Notes under the pieces: model-generated | What the model saw: the letters and a program-made list of their open reading frames with translations, nothing else | Told to the model about the DNA's origin: nothing | Databases searched by the model: none | Part shown: positions 33,297-40,835 of the stretch, piece by piece | How positions within the stretch are numbered: the stretch's first letter is position 1 | Layout of the letters: each line of letters begins with the position of its first letter | Origin: Glutamicibacter halophytocola | GTDB taxonomy: Bacteria > Actinomycetota > Actinomycetes > Actinomycetales > Micrococcaceae | NCBI RefSeq assembly: GCF_001302565.1 | Contig: NZ_CP012750.1 | Coordinates: 3,038,001-3,102,000, forward strand | DNA: 64,000 nt | Reading direction: 5' to 3' | Made by a program: the position numbers and the translations under genes

Positions 33297-34258
33297 GATG
33301 CTTGGCCTTTCAATGCTCGGGCGATTTGCTGGGTGTCATGGGTAATCAGTTCCAGGTAGCTAGGCACTGGTCCACCAGGCTCGGAGAGTGAGTCCACATA
33401 CAGCGTTCCGCCAAAACGCGCATCGGTGGACTCCACAACTCTTTGCATGGCGGCATCGGAGACGGTGGACTCGCAAAAGACCGCAGGGACATGGTTGTCT
33501 CGAACATAGTCAATCGCCGAGGCGACTTTGCGCGGCGTGGCTTGAGATTCCGAATTGACTGCCCAGAGGTATTTTTCTTTCAGTCCGGCATCTCTCGCCA
33601 GATAGCTGAAGGCGCCTTCGCAGGTCACCAGCACACGTTCCCGTTGCGGTATGCCCTGGAGTTCGGCAGCCAAGTCGTCTTGCACTTTCTGCAGTTTCGC
33701 CTGGTAGGACTTGGCATTCTCCCGATAGGCCGACGCGTTGGCTGGATCCAGCTCGCTAAAGGCCTGCGCAATGGTTTGAACGTATCGCTGTACGTTGACC
33801 GGGCTCATCCAGGCATGGGGATTCGGCTTCCCCGCTCCCTCGCCCTGGACGATGCCAATGGGTTCGATGCCTTCGCTGACCGTGATGTGCGGGGCGGAGT
33901 TCTCTTGGACAAACTGCGCAAACCACGCTTCAAGGTTCAGGCCGTTGTCCAGAATCAGATCTGCATGGGAGGCCCTGCGCAGATCATCCGGCGTCGGTTC
34001 GTAGCCATGGATTTCTGCTCCGAGTCGGGTGATTGATTCCACCCGCAGGTGCTCGCCAGCGACATTCTGGGCGATATCTTGCAAGACAGTGAAGGTCGTC
34101 AACACCACAGGACGCGAGTCGGCCGGCCCGGTTCCGATAGCATCCTGGCTTTTGGCCGGCGCGCATCCGGTGACAAAAAGGAGCAAGGGCGCAACAAGCA
34201 TGGCCAGCCAGCTCGCTGCCCTGCGTCGACCGGTCATCTTTTTCACTCTTGCCCTCAT
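33293..34258 (-). CDS. Manganese/zinc ABC transporter, substrate-binding lipoprotein
   Basis: About 321 residues. The lipobox is LLFVTGCAP, followed by a TroA-type domain: VVLTTFTVLQDIAQNVAGEH, EIHGYEPTPDDLRRASHADLI (His ligand), NPHAWMSPVNVQRYVQTIA (His ligand) and AVFCESTVSD (Glu) near the end. It lacks the His-rich loop of dedicated zinc binders, which favours Mn or Fe. ATG 34258 is listed; GTG 34246 with GAGGG five bases upstream is equally good. A GTG at 34324 would add a polar 22-residue leader. Confidence 0.87.
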   Translation of the reverse strand: MRARVKKMTGRRRAASWLAMLVAPLLLFVTGCAPAKSQDAIGTGPADSRPVVLTTFTVLQDIAQNVAGEHLRVESITRLGAEIHGYEPTPDDLRRASHADLILDNGLNLEAWFAQFVQENSAPHITVSEGIEPIGIVQGEGAGKPNPHAWMSPVNVQRYVQTIAQAFSELDPANASAYRENAKSYQAKLQKVQDDLAAELQGIPQRERVLVTCEGAFSYLARDAGLKEKYLWAVNSESQATPRKVASAIDYVRDNHVPAVFCESTVSDAAMQRVVESTDARFGGTLYVDSLSEPGGPVPSYLELITHDTQQIARALKGQAS

Positions 34259-34304
34259 ATCCTGAGCTTCGCTCCATTGCCTCTGCCTCTTTGCAAGACA
34301 ACAG

Positions 34305-34322
34305 GAGCGAAGATCTTCGCTC
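34305..34322. promoter_or_regulatory. 18-bp perfect palindrome in the metal-importer leader
   Basis: GAGCGAAGATCTTCGCTC reads the same on both strands. It lies between the promoter with its MntR-like box and the first gene. It might be a second protein site or a small RNA hairpin; I cannot tell which. Confidence 0.5.
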
Positions 34323-34328
34323 ACTCAT

Positions 34329-34358
34329 AGGATAATGTTTGAGGGGTCAAACAATCAA
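34329..34358 (-). promoter_or_regulatory. Promoter with MntR-like box for the metal ABC operon
   Basis: On the reverse strand TTGATT (34353-34358) and TATCCT (34329-34334) are 18 bases apart. The whole spacer region is the inverted repeat GTTTGA-GGGG-TCAAAC (34337-34352). A DtxR-type dyad in this position should block RNA polymerase when the regulator is metal-loaded, and it resembles the corynebacterial MntR sites with TTCAA/TTGAA arms. Confidence 0.7.
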
Positions 34359-34370
34359 TCTGTGTCGAAA

Positions 34371-35312
34371 TTACCCCAGGGCAATTTCATAGATCAAACG
34401 GGCAGCGCTGCGTGCTGTACGAGAGTCGACATCGTAGCGGGGATTCAGCTCGACAACATCGGCAACCGCAAGTTTCCCGCTGGCGACAACCTGACGGCAT
34501 GCCGCCAGGATTCGCTCGAAGGGAACTCCGAAACCTGCGGGGGCACTCACGCCAGGCGCCACGCTTGCTGGCAATACGTCCAAGTCAATAGTCAGGTACA
34601 GAACGTCGATGCGCTCAAGGAAAGCAGCGACAAATCGACTGATCTGCTCTGGCTCGCAGCGCTCGTCCAGCAAGTAGGGAACGCCGAGCTCGTCTGCCCT
34701 GGCGAAGAGCGCCGCGGTATTGCCGGGACGCGAGATTCCAAGCACTGCGTAGTGGAATTCAAGGCCTTGCTCCTGCATTTCTTGATGCAGATCCAGAAAT
34801 GGCGTGCCGCTGGTTCGCTGCCCCTCATCCCGCAGGTCGAAGTGCGCATCCAGATTCAGGATGCCGATCCTCGTGGAATGATCATCTGCCAGGTGCTGCA
34901 ATAATCCGAGGCCGGTGCCATAAGCGGTCTCATGTCCACCGCCTAGCACGATGGGCAACGCTCCGGTGCCCAGTGTTTGCGCCACCGCATTGGCCAAGCT
35001 CTCCTGCCCTGATTCCAGCTCGTCGCCTTCAACGACGACATCTCCGAGGTCCACCATTGCTCGCTGCTTATGGATGGCCATGGGGCTCAGCGCGGCGCGC
35101 AACGCTGCTGGTCCATCAGAAGCGCCAATGCGGCCCTGATTGCGTTGCACTCCGGCATCCGAGCGGAAACCAATCAGTGCCACAGCATCGTTCAGATTCT
35201 GGGAATTTTGCGCAGCAATCTGTTGATGCCAGCGCAGGTGCTGCACAGCAGAACCGTCTACCCGGCCCGACCACCGCTGCGCTTTTTGGTCTGTCTGAAT
35301 CTCTATTGTCAT
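34371..35312 (-). CDS. hutG: Formimidoylglutamase (ureohydrolase family)
   Basis: 313 residues of the arginase/agmatinase fold with all manganese motifs: VLGGGHETAYG (His), ILNLDAHFDLRD (Asp-x-His-x-Asp) and LTIDLDVLPASVAPGVSAPA (Asp-x-Asp). The DAHFD form and overall length fit HutG, which splits N-formimino-glutamate to glutamate and formamide, better than agmatinase. ATG 35312 (MTIEIQTD) is chosen over the upstream ATGs at 35327 and 35405. It is isolated from hutU (6.5 kb) and hutH (11 kb) in this window. Confidence 0.85.
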   Translation of the reverse strand: MTIEIQTDQKAQRWSGRVDGSAVQHLRWHQQIAAQNSQNLNDAVALIGFRSDAGVQRNQGRIGASDGPAALRAALSPMAIHKQRAMVDLGDVVVEGDELESGQESLANAVAQTLGTGALPIVLGGGHETAYGTGLGLLQHLADDHSTRIGILNLDAHFDLRDEGQRTSGTPFLDLHQEMQEQGLEFHYAVLGISRPGNTAALFARADELGVPYLLDERCEPEQISRFVAAFLERIDVLYLTIDLDVLPASVAPGVSAPAGFGVPFERILAACRQVVASGKLAVADVVELNPRYDVDSRTARSAARLIYEIALG

Positions 35313-35369
35313 GCCTTTTTCGCCCATAAGACCAGCACAGCAGATCAGACCAACGCGGTCTAGCAGAAA

Positions 35370-35409
35370 CAAGTTGGTACTGTCCGGCATTCCGGACAGC
35401 ACCAACTTG
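35370..35409 (-). terminator. Hairpin after the Pth2 gene
   Basis: Nine and eight base pairs separated by one mismatch (35370-35387 with 35392-35409), with a four-base loop. It starts five bases past the Pth2 stop and separates that gene from hutG, which needs its own promoter within 35313-35370. Confidence 0.8.
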
Positions 35410-35414
35410 GTTGT

Positions 35415-36068
35415 CTAGTGTTCTTGAATGAAGACGAAAGCCGTCGTGGACCCTGGCTCAATTTCTGTACGGCCAGCGTCTTGAATCACCGGGCCGCTGG
35501 CTCGTTCAGAGAGGGCCTCAAAATCCTGGCGCGATAAGTGCCGAATTCCCACGGGCGCATGAACCTTGAGCCACTCCTCGATCCCCTGGCCATCAGATTC
35601 AGCCAGCCAGGCAAAAAGCGCGTGGGCGCACTGTGCTGCGGCCTTGCCGGTGGACATCTGCAGCGAATCATTAACCGCGATATTCACCGTGGAACTCAGT
35701 ACCTCATCGCTCTTGGGAAGTTCGGTCCCAGAGACCTGCAATTTGGCGACGAGCTTGGGGAGATTTGCCGCGGGCAGCGGCGGCAAGCCGACGGCCTGGG
35801 CTTTGCCCACCTCGCTGACCATCTGGTCGGGGTACATTTCCAAGACCTTGGCGAACATCTTCGGATTGGCGCGGCGAACTGATTTGGCGAAAGCCTGGGA
35901 CGCCCATTGCTGCCAGTCCGAGTTGTGGGGATCTTGCAGATAGGCGATGACCGCAGCGCGGGAAACTGCAGATAATCCTTCGTCTTCGGTTGAAGGATCC
36001 TCTTTATCGATGCGCAGGATAATGGGCTGGACTAGTTCTTCGGGATCGCGTTCGCGCAGTTCATCCAT
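35415..36068 (-). CDS. Peptidyl-tRNA hydrolase, Pth2-like
   Basis: 217 residues. The C-terminal ~95 residues start VNIAVNDSLQMSTGKAAAQCAHALFAW, carrying the Pth2 signature (Met-Ser/Thr-x-Gly-Lys-x-Ala-Ala-Gln-x-x-His), and continue to TTAFVFIQEH. The N-terminal ~120 residues are an extra region seen in actinobacterial members and poorly defined. Pth2 frees tRNA from stalled peptidyl-tRNA; archaea and eukaryotes rely on it, while most bacteria use Pth1. Confidence 0.82.
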   Translation of the reverse strand: MDELRERDPEELVQPIILRIDKEDPSTEDEGLSAVSRAAVIAYLQDPHNSDWQQWASQAFAKSVRRANPKMFAKVLEMYPDQMVSEVGKAQAVGLPPLPAANLPKLVAKLQVSGTELPKSDEVLSSTVNIAVNDSLQMSTGKAAAQCAHALFAWLAESDGQGIEEWLKVHAPVGIRHLSRQDFEALSERASGPVIQDAGRTEIEPGSTTAFVFIQEH

Positions 36069-36137
36069 GAACTCATTCTAGATTGCGACGTGGGCTGAAG
36101 ACTGCCAGATTGCCGGAGCTGCACTTCAATGCCAAGG

Positions 36138-36956
36138 TCAACGCCGGCGCACCTTGCGGACAATCACGATAACAACACTGGTAAGCATGGCGGTTGCGAG
36201 GCTGACAATCAGCGGAGTTTGCCAGTCGAGCTCGACTATTAATGCACTGAATTCCTTGCTGAAGGCGCTCGCTGCCGGGCCTATTTGGGCTTCGGACTGT
36301 ATTGCTTTGGCCGAACTTTCCACCACGGCTGGCATCACCCATTGGAAAGCCAGGGCCACCACCCAAAAGACCAGGTTGATGGCGCGCAGGAATCCGACAA
36401 ATCCAAGGATCAGCCCCAAGATCAACGGCCCGGCATACCAGAGGTATACGTAGTAGGACTGCGCTCCGGCAATGAGCGAGGCGACGATCTGCAGCCAGTA
36501 GCTCACGCTGACCGTCATAGTGGCATAAAAGAGCGCCGCCACAGGAAGACGCAACTTTGCGCTCAAAAAATACCAGGCCAGGCTCAGGACCAGCAAGGAT
36601 CCGAAGACCCATAGTTGAGTTACCGAGGCTTGCGTAAGTTTCCCGCCGAAAGCCGAAGGATTCATGGCATATATTCCCTGTGCCCCTAATCCGAGCATCC
36701 CCAGGAATATTCCCACGGCGGTCACAACCGTGAACCCAGTTCTCCCGCGGCCCACGCGACGCACTAGCCAACTGCCCAATAGCGCGGACAAGCTGGAGAC
36801 AACAATCAAGCCAAGTGCATCGTTGCCAGCGAGCGGCAAAATCGAGCGGTCTTCTTCCCCGATCCACAACCAGGGCATCACAACTATGACCACAGTTAAT
36901 ATGCCGCCGGCAATTTGCATCCACCAGTTTTGCCAGACGCGCCTCATTGAACTCAC
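36138..36956 (-). CDS. Hypothetical multi-pass membrane protein
   Basis: About 272 residues with seven or eight hydrophobic segments (for example GGILTVVIVVMPWLWIG, GLIVVSSLSALLGSWLV, VFGSLLVLSLAWYFL, LWYAGPLILGLILGFVGFL), and a long polar loop before the last helix. It ends in RKVRRR. The start is GTG 36956 with AGGAG four bases upstream; ATG 36947 is the alternative. No family or binding motif was recognised. The next 488 bp upstream hold no gene. Confidence 0.65.
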   Translation of the reverse strand: MSSMRRVWQNWWMQIAGGILTVVIVVMPWLWIGEEDRSILPLAGNDALGLIVVSSLSALLGSWLVRRVGRGRTGFTVVTAVGIFLGMLGLGAQGIYAMNPSAFGGKLTQASVTQLWVFGSLLVLSLAWYFLSAKLRLPVAALFYATMTVSVSYWLQIVASLIAGAQSYYVYLWYAGPLILGLILGFVGFLRAINLVFWVVALAFQWVMPAVVESSAKAIQSEAQIGPAASAFSKEFSALIVELDWQTPLIVSLATAMLTSVVIVIVRKVRRR

Positions 36957-37406
36957 AGTGCTCCTTCGTGTTCCTACGCGCTCATTGTTCCAGAGCAGAG
37001 CCGGCGCCGCGCTAAAGGCACGGGGCATGTCCATGAAATCGATGTCCACTACATGAACGAACCAGAAATGGCCACGCAGACGCAAATGGCTCGCGAGCGT
37101 CCACTTAGGTGGGATGCTCACGAGCCATCAGAATTTTGTTTTCACCACGCTTTGGCATGGATGGCCAAAACATTTCAGCGATGCAGATTCGGGTGGCCTG
37201 CACTCGCGATAGGTCATTGCTGGATCAGGCGGTAGCCTTTCCAGCGTCATCTGTTTTCATTGAACACCAGAGACTTCATCCTGCGCAAACGGCAATGCAT
37301 CTACTGGTCAATATGATCAATCAACCGAAAAATAGCCTCAAAATATCCAGCATTTTGCCATGAGGCCTGAATCACATTTTGAACCAGCATCGCAATTTTC
37401 GACGCC
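36957..37406. other. Gene-free 450-bp stretch with a strong hairpin
   Basis: No supported gene is present between the membrane protein and the MerR-type gene. It contains the hairpin at 37086-37128. The sequence downstream of the hairpin is AT-richer than its surroundings. Confidence 0.55.
37086..37128 (+). terminator. Orphan hairpin with T-rich tail in the gene-free region
   Basis: Outer stem 37086-37093 with 37121-37128, middle stem 37095-37098 with 37116-37119 after one mismatch, and inner stem 37101-37104 with 37109-37112. ATTTTGTTTT follows seven bases later, as for a forward-strand intrinsic terminator, but no forward gene precedes it. It might end a small RNA. Confidence 0.5.
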
Positions 37407-37437
37407 TTGACATTGACGTAGCGTCAACCTGTAGCTT
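37407..37437 (+). promoter_or_regulatory. MerR-type promoter with 19-bp spacer before the TipA-like gene
   Basis: TTGACA (37407-37412) and TAGCTT (37432-37437) are separated by 19 bases, the long spacer that MerR activators correct. The spacer contains the dyad TTGACG-TAG-CGTCAA (37413-37427). The start codon is only seven bases past the -10, so the transcript may be leaderless. Confidence 0.75.
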
Positions 37438-37444
37438 GAGGAAC

Positions 37445-38233
37445 ATGAACAATTCAACGGTGGGTCCAGTACCCGCGGAATACTCGATTTCCTACCTTTC
37501 GCGGGTCGCTGGAATCAGTAGCCGCACCTTGCGCCACTACGACCACATCGGGTTGCTGGTACCGGACCATGTTGCCCAGAACGGCTACCGCTTCTACACC
37601 CAAAACCAGCTGGTGCGGTTGCAACGGATCCTGCTGCTCAGGGACATGGGCCTGAAGCTGGAGAGCATCACCGAAATTCTGGATGACCAACGCGACGAAC
37701 GAGAAGCGCTGGCCGAACATGTCCAGCAACTACAAGCACAGCGCAGAATCATCGATCGCCAGATCACGACGCTGGAACGCACGATTTCAGCATTGGAAAA
37801 CGGAGAAGAAATGAAACCCGAAACCAGCTTTGACGGCTTCAACGAACAATACAAGGAAGAAGTCACCCAGCGTTGGGGCGCCAAAGCCTACAACGACTCC
37901 AACCAGTGGTGGCGCAGCAAGAGTGCAGAGGAACAAGCCGGCTTCTTCCAGCAAGTCCGCGAATTGAACGAAGCGTGGATCCGCGCCGGAGAGCAGAACG
38001 TGCGTGCCGATAGCGATGATGCGCAAAGCTTGGCCGCGCGACATGTTCAGTGGCTTCGTTCGGTTCCAGGAACGCCACTGGATTCCGCTGATCTGGAACA
38101 GCGCCGCGCCTATGTCAGTTCATTATCGGAGATGTATGTCGCAGATGAGCGGTTTGCCGAGAATTACGGCGGCCATGCGGAACTAGTCCGCGACGCATTG
38201 AAGGCCTATGTCCAGAAAGCTGCGGACCTCTAG
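37445..38233 (+). CDS. MerR-family regulator with TipAS-type effector domain
   Basis: 262 residues. An N-terminal MerR winged helix (YSISYLSRVAGISSRTLRHYDHIGLL, then GYRFYTQNQLVRLQRILLLR) is followed by a coiled coil (about residues 80-118, LQAQRRIIDRQITTLERTISAL) and a TipAS-like C-terminal domain (WGAKAYNDSNQWWRSKSAEEQA, YVADERFAENYGGHAELVRDA). TipA of Streptomyces binds thiopeptide antibiotics covalently and activates its own gene. Here too the gene sits directly behind a dyad promoter, so autoactivation is likely. The inducer is unknown. Confidence 0.88.
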   Translation: MNNSTVGPVPAEYSISYLSRVAGISSRTLRHYDHIGLLVPDHVAQNGYRFYTQNQLVRLQRILLLRDMGLKLESITEILDDQRDEREALAEHVQQLQAQRRIIDRQITTLERTISALENGEEMKPETSFDGFNEQYKEEVTQRWGAKAYNDSNQWWRSKSAEEQAGFFQQVRELNEAWIRAGEQNVRADSDDAQSLAARHVQWLRSVPGTPLDSADLEQRRAYVSSLSEMYVADERFAENYGGHAELVRDALKAYVQKAADL

Positions 38234-38436
38234 GATTGCGAGTCGTTGGCAATCTCTTCGCGTGTCTGGGCGTAGCGTTGCTGGATGTAGTTTTCCAGTT
38301 CAACGCGCTCCACGCGCCACATGCCCCGTCCACCAATTTGGATGGCTGGCAGTTCCCCGCTTTTGACCAGGGCGCGAACTTGAGGAAGCTTTACATTCAG
38401 CTCCTCTGCCACATCTTCCAAACGCAAAAACCTCAT
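38230..38436 (-). CDS. Small excisionase-like helix-turn-helix protein
   Basis: 68 residues: MRFLRLEDVAEELNVKLPQV, RALVKSGELPAIQIGGRGMWRV and ENYIQQRYAQ make up the MerR-like winged helix of AlpA/excisionase-type proteins; many actinobacteria have one as a stand-alone gene. No integrase or phage genes are near, so a transcriptional role is more likely than excision. No ribosome binding site is visible, so it may be leaderless. It overlaps the convergent TipA-like gene by four bases. Confidence 0.75.
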   Translation of the reverse strand: MRFLRLEDVAEELNVKLPQVRALVKSGELPAIQIGGRGMWRVERVELENYIQQRYAQTREEIANDSQS

Positions 38437-38662
38437 AGGAACAGGGTACTGTGCTTGGCCTTCGAATGAGGGCCAAGCACTACTTTGTGGACAAGCGGCA
38501 TGGATTCGCGCCATAGCAGTTGGCGGAGCGGCTGCTTCTGGCTCGCCTGCAACAATATCGGTCAGTTAGCGCAACACATTTGGGGGGAACTGGTCATATT
38601 GACTAAAATCTGTAGGAGGTACTTACGCACGCGCACCACAACCTGTCACAGGAGACCAGCAC

Positions 38663-39151
38663 ATGAATTCGGATACGTATCAGCTCGATGAAACCGACCG
38701 GCGTATCCTCCTGGCACTCGATGCCGACCCCCGTGTGCCCATCATGATGCTCGCGCAGCAACTTGGCCTGGCCCGCGGCACCGTTCAAACCCGCTTGGAG
38801 CGCTTGGCCCACTCCGGAGCGTTGCGTCCGAACACCGCCCGCATCTTGCCTGCATCCATGGGTCGCGGTGTCAGCGCCTTTGTGAGTGCCGAACTGAACC
38901 AGGCTGCGCTCAATGATGCCATTGCCGCATTACGCCAGATTCCCGAAGTCCTCGAATGCGTTGCTCCAGCGGGCGATACTGACCTTTTGATTCGGGTCTC
39001 CGCTACGGACCCCGATGACCTGTACCGCGTCAGCGAGGAAATCCGCCTCTGCCCCGGCATTACCCGTACGTCCACCTCGATGATCTTGCGTGATGTTATT
39101 CCCTACCGCACGACCGAACTGTTGAAGAAACTGAGCAAAGACCAGCACTAA
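38663..39151 (+). CDS. Lrp/AsnC-family transcriptional regulator
   Basis: 162 residues. The AsnC-type helix-turn-helix (LDETDRRILLALDADPRVPI, LGLARGTVQTRLERLAHSGAL) is followed by the RAM ligand-binding domain (VSAFVSAELNQAALNDAIAAL, VLECVAPAGDTDLLIRVSATDPDDL). CAGGAG precedes the ATG. Family members respond to amino acids. It converges on an MFS gene; no obvious target is adjacent. Confidence 0.9.
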   Translation: MNSDTYQLDETDRRILLALDADPRVPIMMLAQQLGLARGTVQTRLERLAHSGALRPNTARILPASMGRGVSAFVSAELNQAALNDAIAALRQIPEVLECVAPAGDTDLLIRVSATDPDDLYRVSEEIRLCPGITRTSTSMILRDVIPYRTTELLKKLSKDQH

Positions 39152-39165
39152 CTCAAAGCCAGCAG

Positions 39166-40365
39166 TTACCTGCTGACCTCCTCCAGCCCGGCTCTCGGCA
39201 GGTGACCGCGGGAACGATAGACCAGTGCGATTGATGCCAGGCACAGCAACGCCAGGATAGCGATGAACAGCACCGGGTCGGCAATAAGGCGCCACGAGGC
39301 AAATAGCGTCGGGAACGTAAAGCCAACAAAACAGACCATGTAAAAGCGCCCGGTCAGTTTACCGACATCCGCCGAACCGGCCAGATCCAGCACCTGGCTC
39401 AGCCCTGCCACCAGCAGAATGCCATTGGCTGACCCCGAGACGATAAAAGCAACGACTCCCAGCAGCTCGGAGCCGGTCAACGAGACGGCAATCATCAGCA
39501 GCAGGGCGGCCAGCGCCGTCACCAAGCCAGCAATCAGCAATGAAATCTTGCGGACATCGTTGTACCGCCGAACGAACGGCTGGATGATGGTCCCCATCCC
39601 CATGGTCACGGCGACCGCAACGGTGGAGTAGAGCAGGCTGGATCCTCCAGCGCCGTCGCTTAATGCCGGGACTACCGCGAAACCGGTGGCGGCCATGCCA
39701 AATACCCACGGAGCGGAAGGCAAAACCACGCGGTTGAACCGGCGCCGGTTTTCCAGCGTTGTTTCACTGCCGGTAGCGGTGGCCTCCTGTAGTTGAATCT
39801 GGGGTTCCTCGGAGGCCGCAACAAGCAAAACCAGCCAGGCAATAGTGGTGAGCGCATGAACCAGATACGCAATCTCGGGGTGTGCGCTAAAACCGACGAT
39901 GGCGCCGGAAACGATCGGCCCCACCGCGAATCCGAGGGATGTGCATAGTGCCGCACGGGTAGCGCCAGCTGGACCAGGGCTGAGCACTTTGACCCAGCTG
40001 GTGATGGCCACCATGGCCAGGCCCATTCCGAGCCCGCTGAAGACGCGGCCCGCATAAAGCCCGGCAACGTTCAACGCTCCAGCAGCCATAATCAAGGATC
40101 CGAAAATGGAACTGCTCAAAGCGATCAGTGAAAAGAGCTTGCGCCCGAAGCGATCCGCCAGCGGGCCGCCGAAGGCCAGCGCCGGAATCATGCCCACGAG
40201 ATAGCTGCCCATGACCAGCATGGCCTCGACTTCGCTCAGGTCACGAAATTGCTGGTACCAGTTGATCAGGGAAACGTACTGGTTGGCGCACCACCCGGTC
40301 AGCACCAAGCAAACGCCCGGCAGCCACCACGGTGTGGCACCGGTGCGCAGGACTCGTCGTGAAAT
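39166..40365 (-). CDS. MFS transporter with apparent ATT (or internal TTG) start
   Basis: About 399 residues with roughly twelve membrane segments. GGPLADRFGRKLFSLIAL is the conserved MFS loop 2-3, and SLGFAVGPIVSGAIVGF is in segment 5. The substrate is unknown. The frame is open upstream of helix 1 (TPWWLPGVCLVLTGW), but between the preceding in-frame stop and that helix there is no ATG, GTG or TTG; the first common start codons (TTG 40308, GTG 40305) fall inside helix 1. ATT at 40363-40365 has GGAG eight bases upstream, two bases after the phosphatase stop, and gives a sensible N-terminus. Confidence 0.72.
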   Translation of the reverse strand: MSRRVLRTGATPWWLPGVCLVLTGWCANQYVSLINWYQQFRDLSEVEAMLVMGSYLVGMIPALAFGGPLADRFGRKLFSLIALSSSIFGSLIMAAGALNVAGLYAGRVFSGLGMGLAMVAITSWVKVLSPGPAGATRAALCTSLGFAVGPIVSGAIVGFSAHPEIAYLVHALTTIAWLVLLVAASEEPQIQLQEATATGSETTLENRRRFNRVVLPSAPWVFGMAATGFAVVPALSDGAGGSSLLYSTVAVAVTMGMGTIIQPFVRRYNDVRKISLLIAGLVTALAALLLMIAVSLTGSELLGVVAFIVSGSANGILLVAGLSQVLDLAGSADVGKLTGRFYMVCFVGFTFPTLFASWRLIADPVLFIAILALLCLASIALVYRSRGHLPRAGLEEVSR

Positions 40366-40367
40366 TT

Positions 40368-40772
40368 CTACTTCTCCATCTCGTGGAAGAGCCCGCGAAC
40401 TCGCTCAGCGATCTCATCCCTGATGATATTCATGCGCTCGGCTCCGGTGATCCCGTCTTCGCTGGGCTCATAGGTGACCCAGCGTTCGACGGCGACCGAC
40501 GGGTCCAGTTGCGGATGGGCATCGGTGCCGAGAATGACGACGCGGTCGACCATCTCAACCACTTTCGGATCAATGCCCTTGGGCTCGCCATGGGACATGT
40601 CTGCCCCGGTCTGTGCCAACGAGGCCACCGATTCCTGGTTGATCCCCGTGCCTGGATTGGTTCCGGCGGAATAGCTGGTGATCTTTCCAGCAGAAATGTA
40701 GTCCATCAATGCGGCAGCCATCTGCGATTTGCCGGCATTGCGTGAGCAAATGAAAAGTACCGAGTTAGCCAT
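40368..40772 (-). CDS. Low-molecular-weight phosphatase / arsenate-reductase-like protein with altered P-loop
   Basis: 134 residues. The N-terminus MANSVLFICSRNAGKSQMAAAL matches the P-loop of LMW phosphatases and thiol-type arsenate reductases, but the usual Cys-x5-Arg is Cys9-x5-Lys15. The usual Asp-Pro general acid appears as Glu-Pro (WVTYEPSEDG). I recall a group of actinobacterial homologues with these changes, so it is probably a genuine subfamily, yet classical phosphatase chemistry is doubtful. It is cotranscribed with the MFS gene after it; an arsenic-related role is possible but unsupported by neighbours. Confidence 0.75.
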   Translation of the reverse strand: MANSVLFICSRNAGKSQMAAALMDYISAGKITSYSAGTNPGTGINQESVASLAQTGADMSHGEPKGIDPKVVEMVDRVVILGTDAHPQLDPSVAVERWVTYEPSEDGITGAERMNIIRDEIAERVRGLFHEMEK

Positions 40773-40780
40773 GAACCTAT

Positions 40781-40813
40781 TGAACCACCCGCGATGGACT
40801 CGCGGGTGGTTCA
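40781..40813 (-). terminator. 14-bp perfect hairpin after the APC permease gene
   Basis: Arms 40781-40794 and 40800-40813 pair perfectly with a five-base loop. It lies 23 bp past the permease stop and isolates the phosphatase gene from the polyamine operon. Confidence 0.8.
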
Positions 40814-40835
40814 CTACTCATGAATCATCGGATCA

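Noticed and set aside
34259..34336. Manganese riboswitch (yybP-ykoY type) in the importer leader
   Set aside because: The leader is too short and shows only one palindrome; the conserved loops of that riboswitch were not seen. The promoter dyad explains regulation better.
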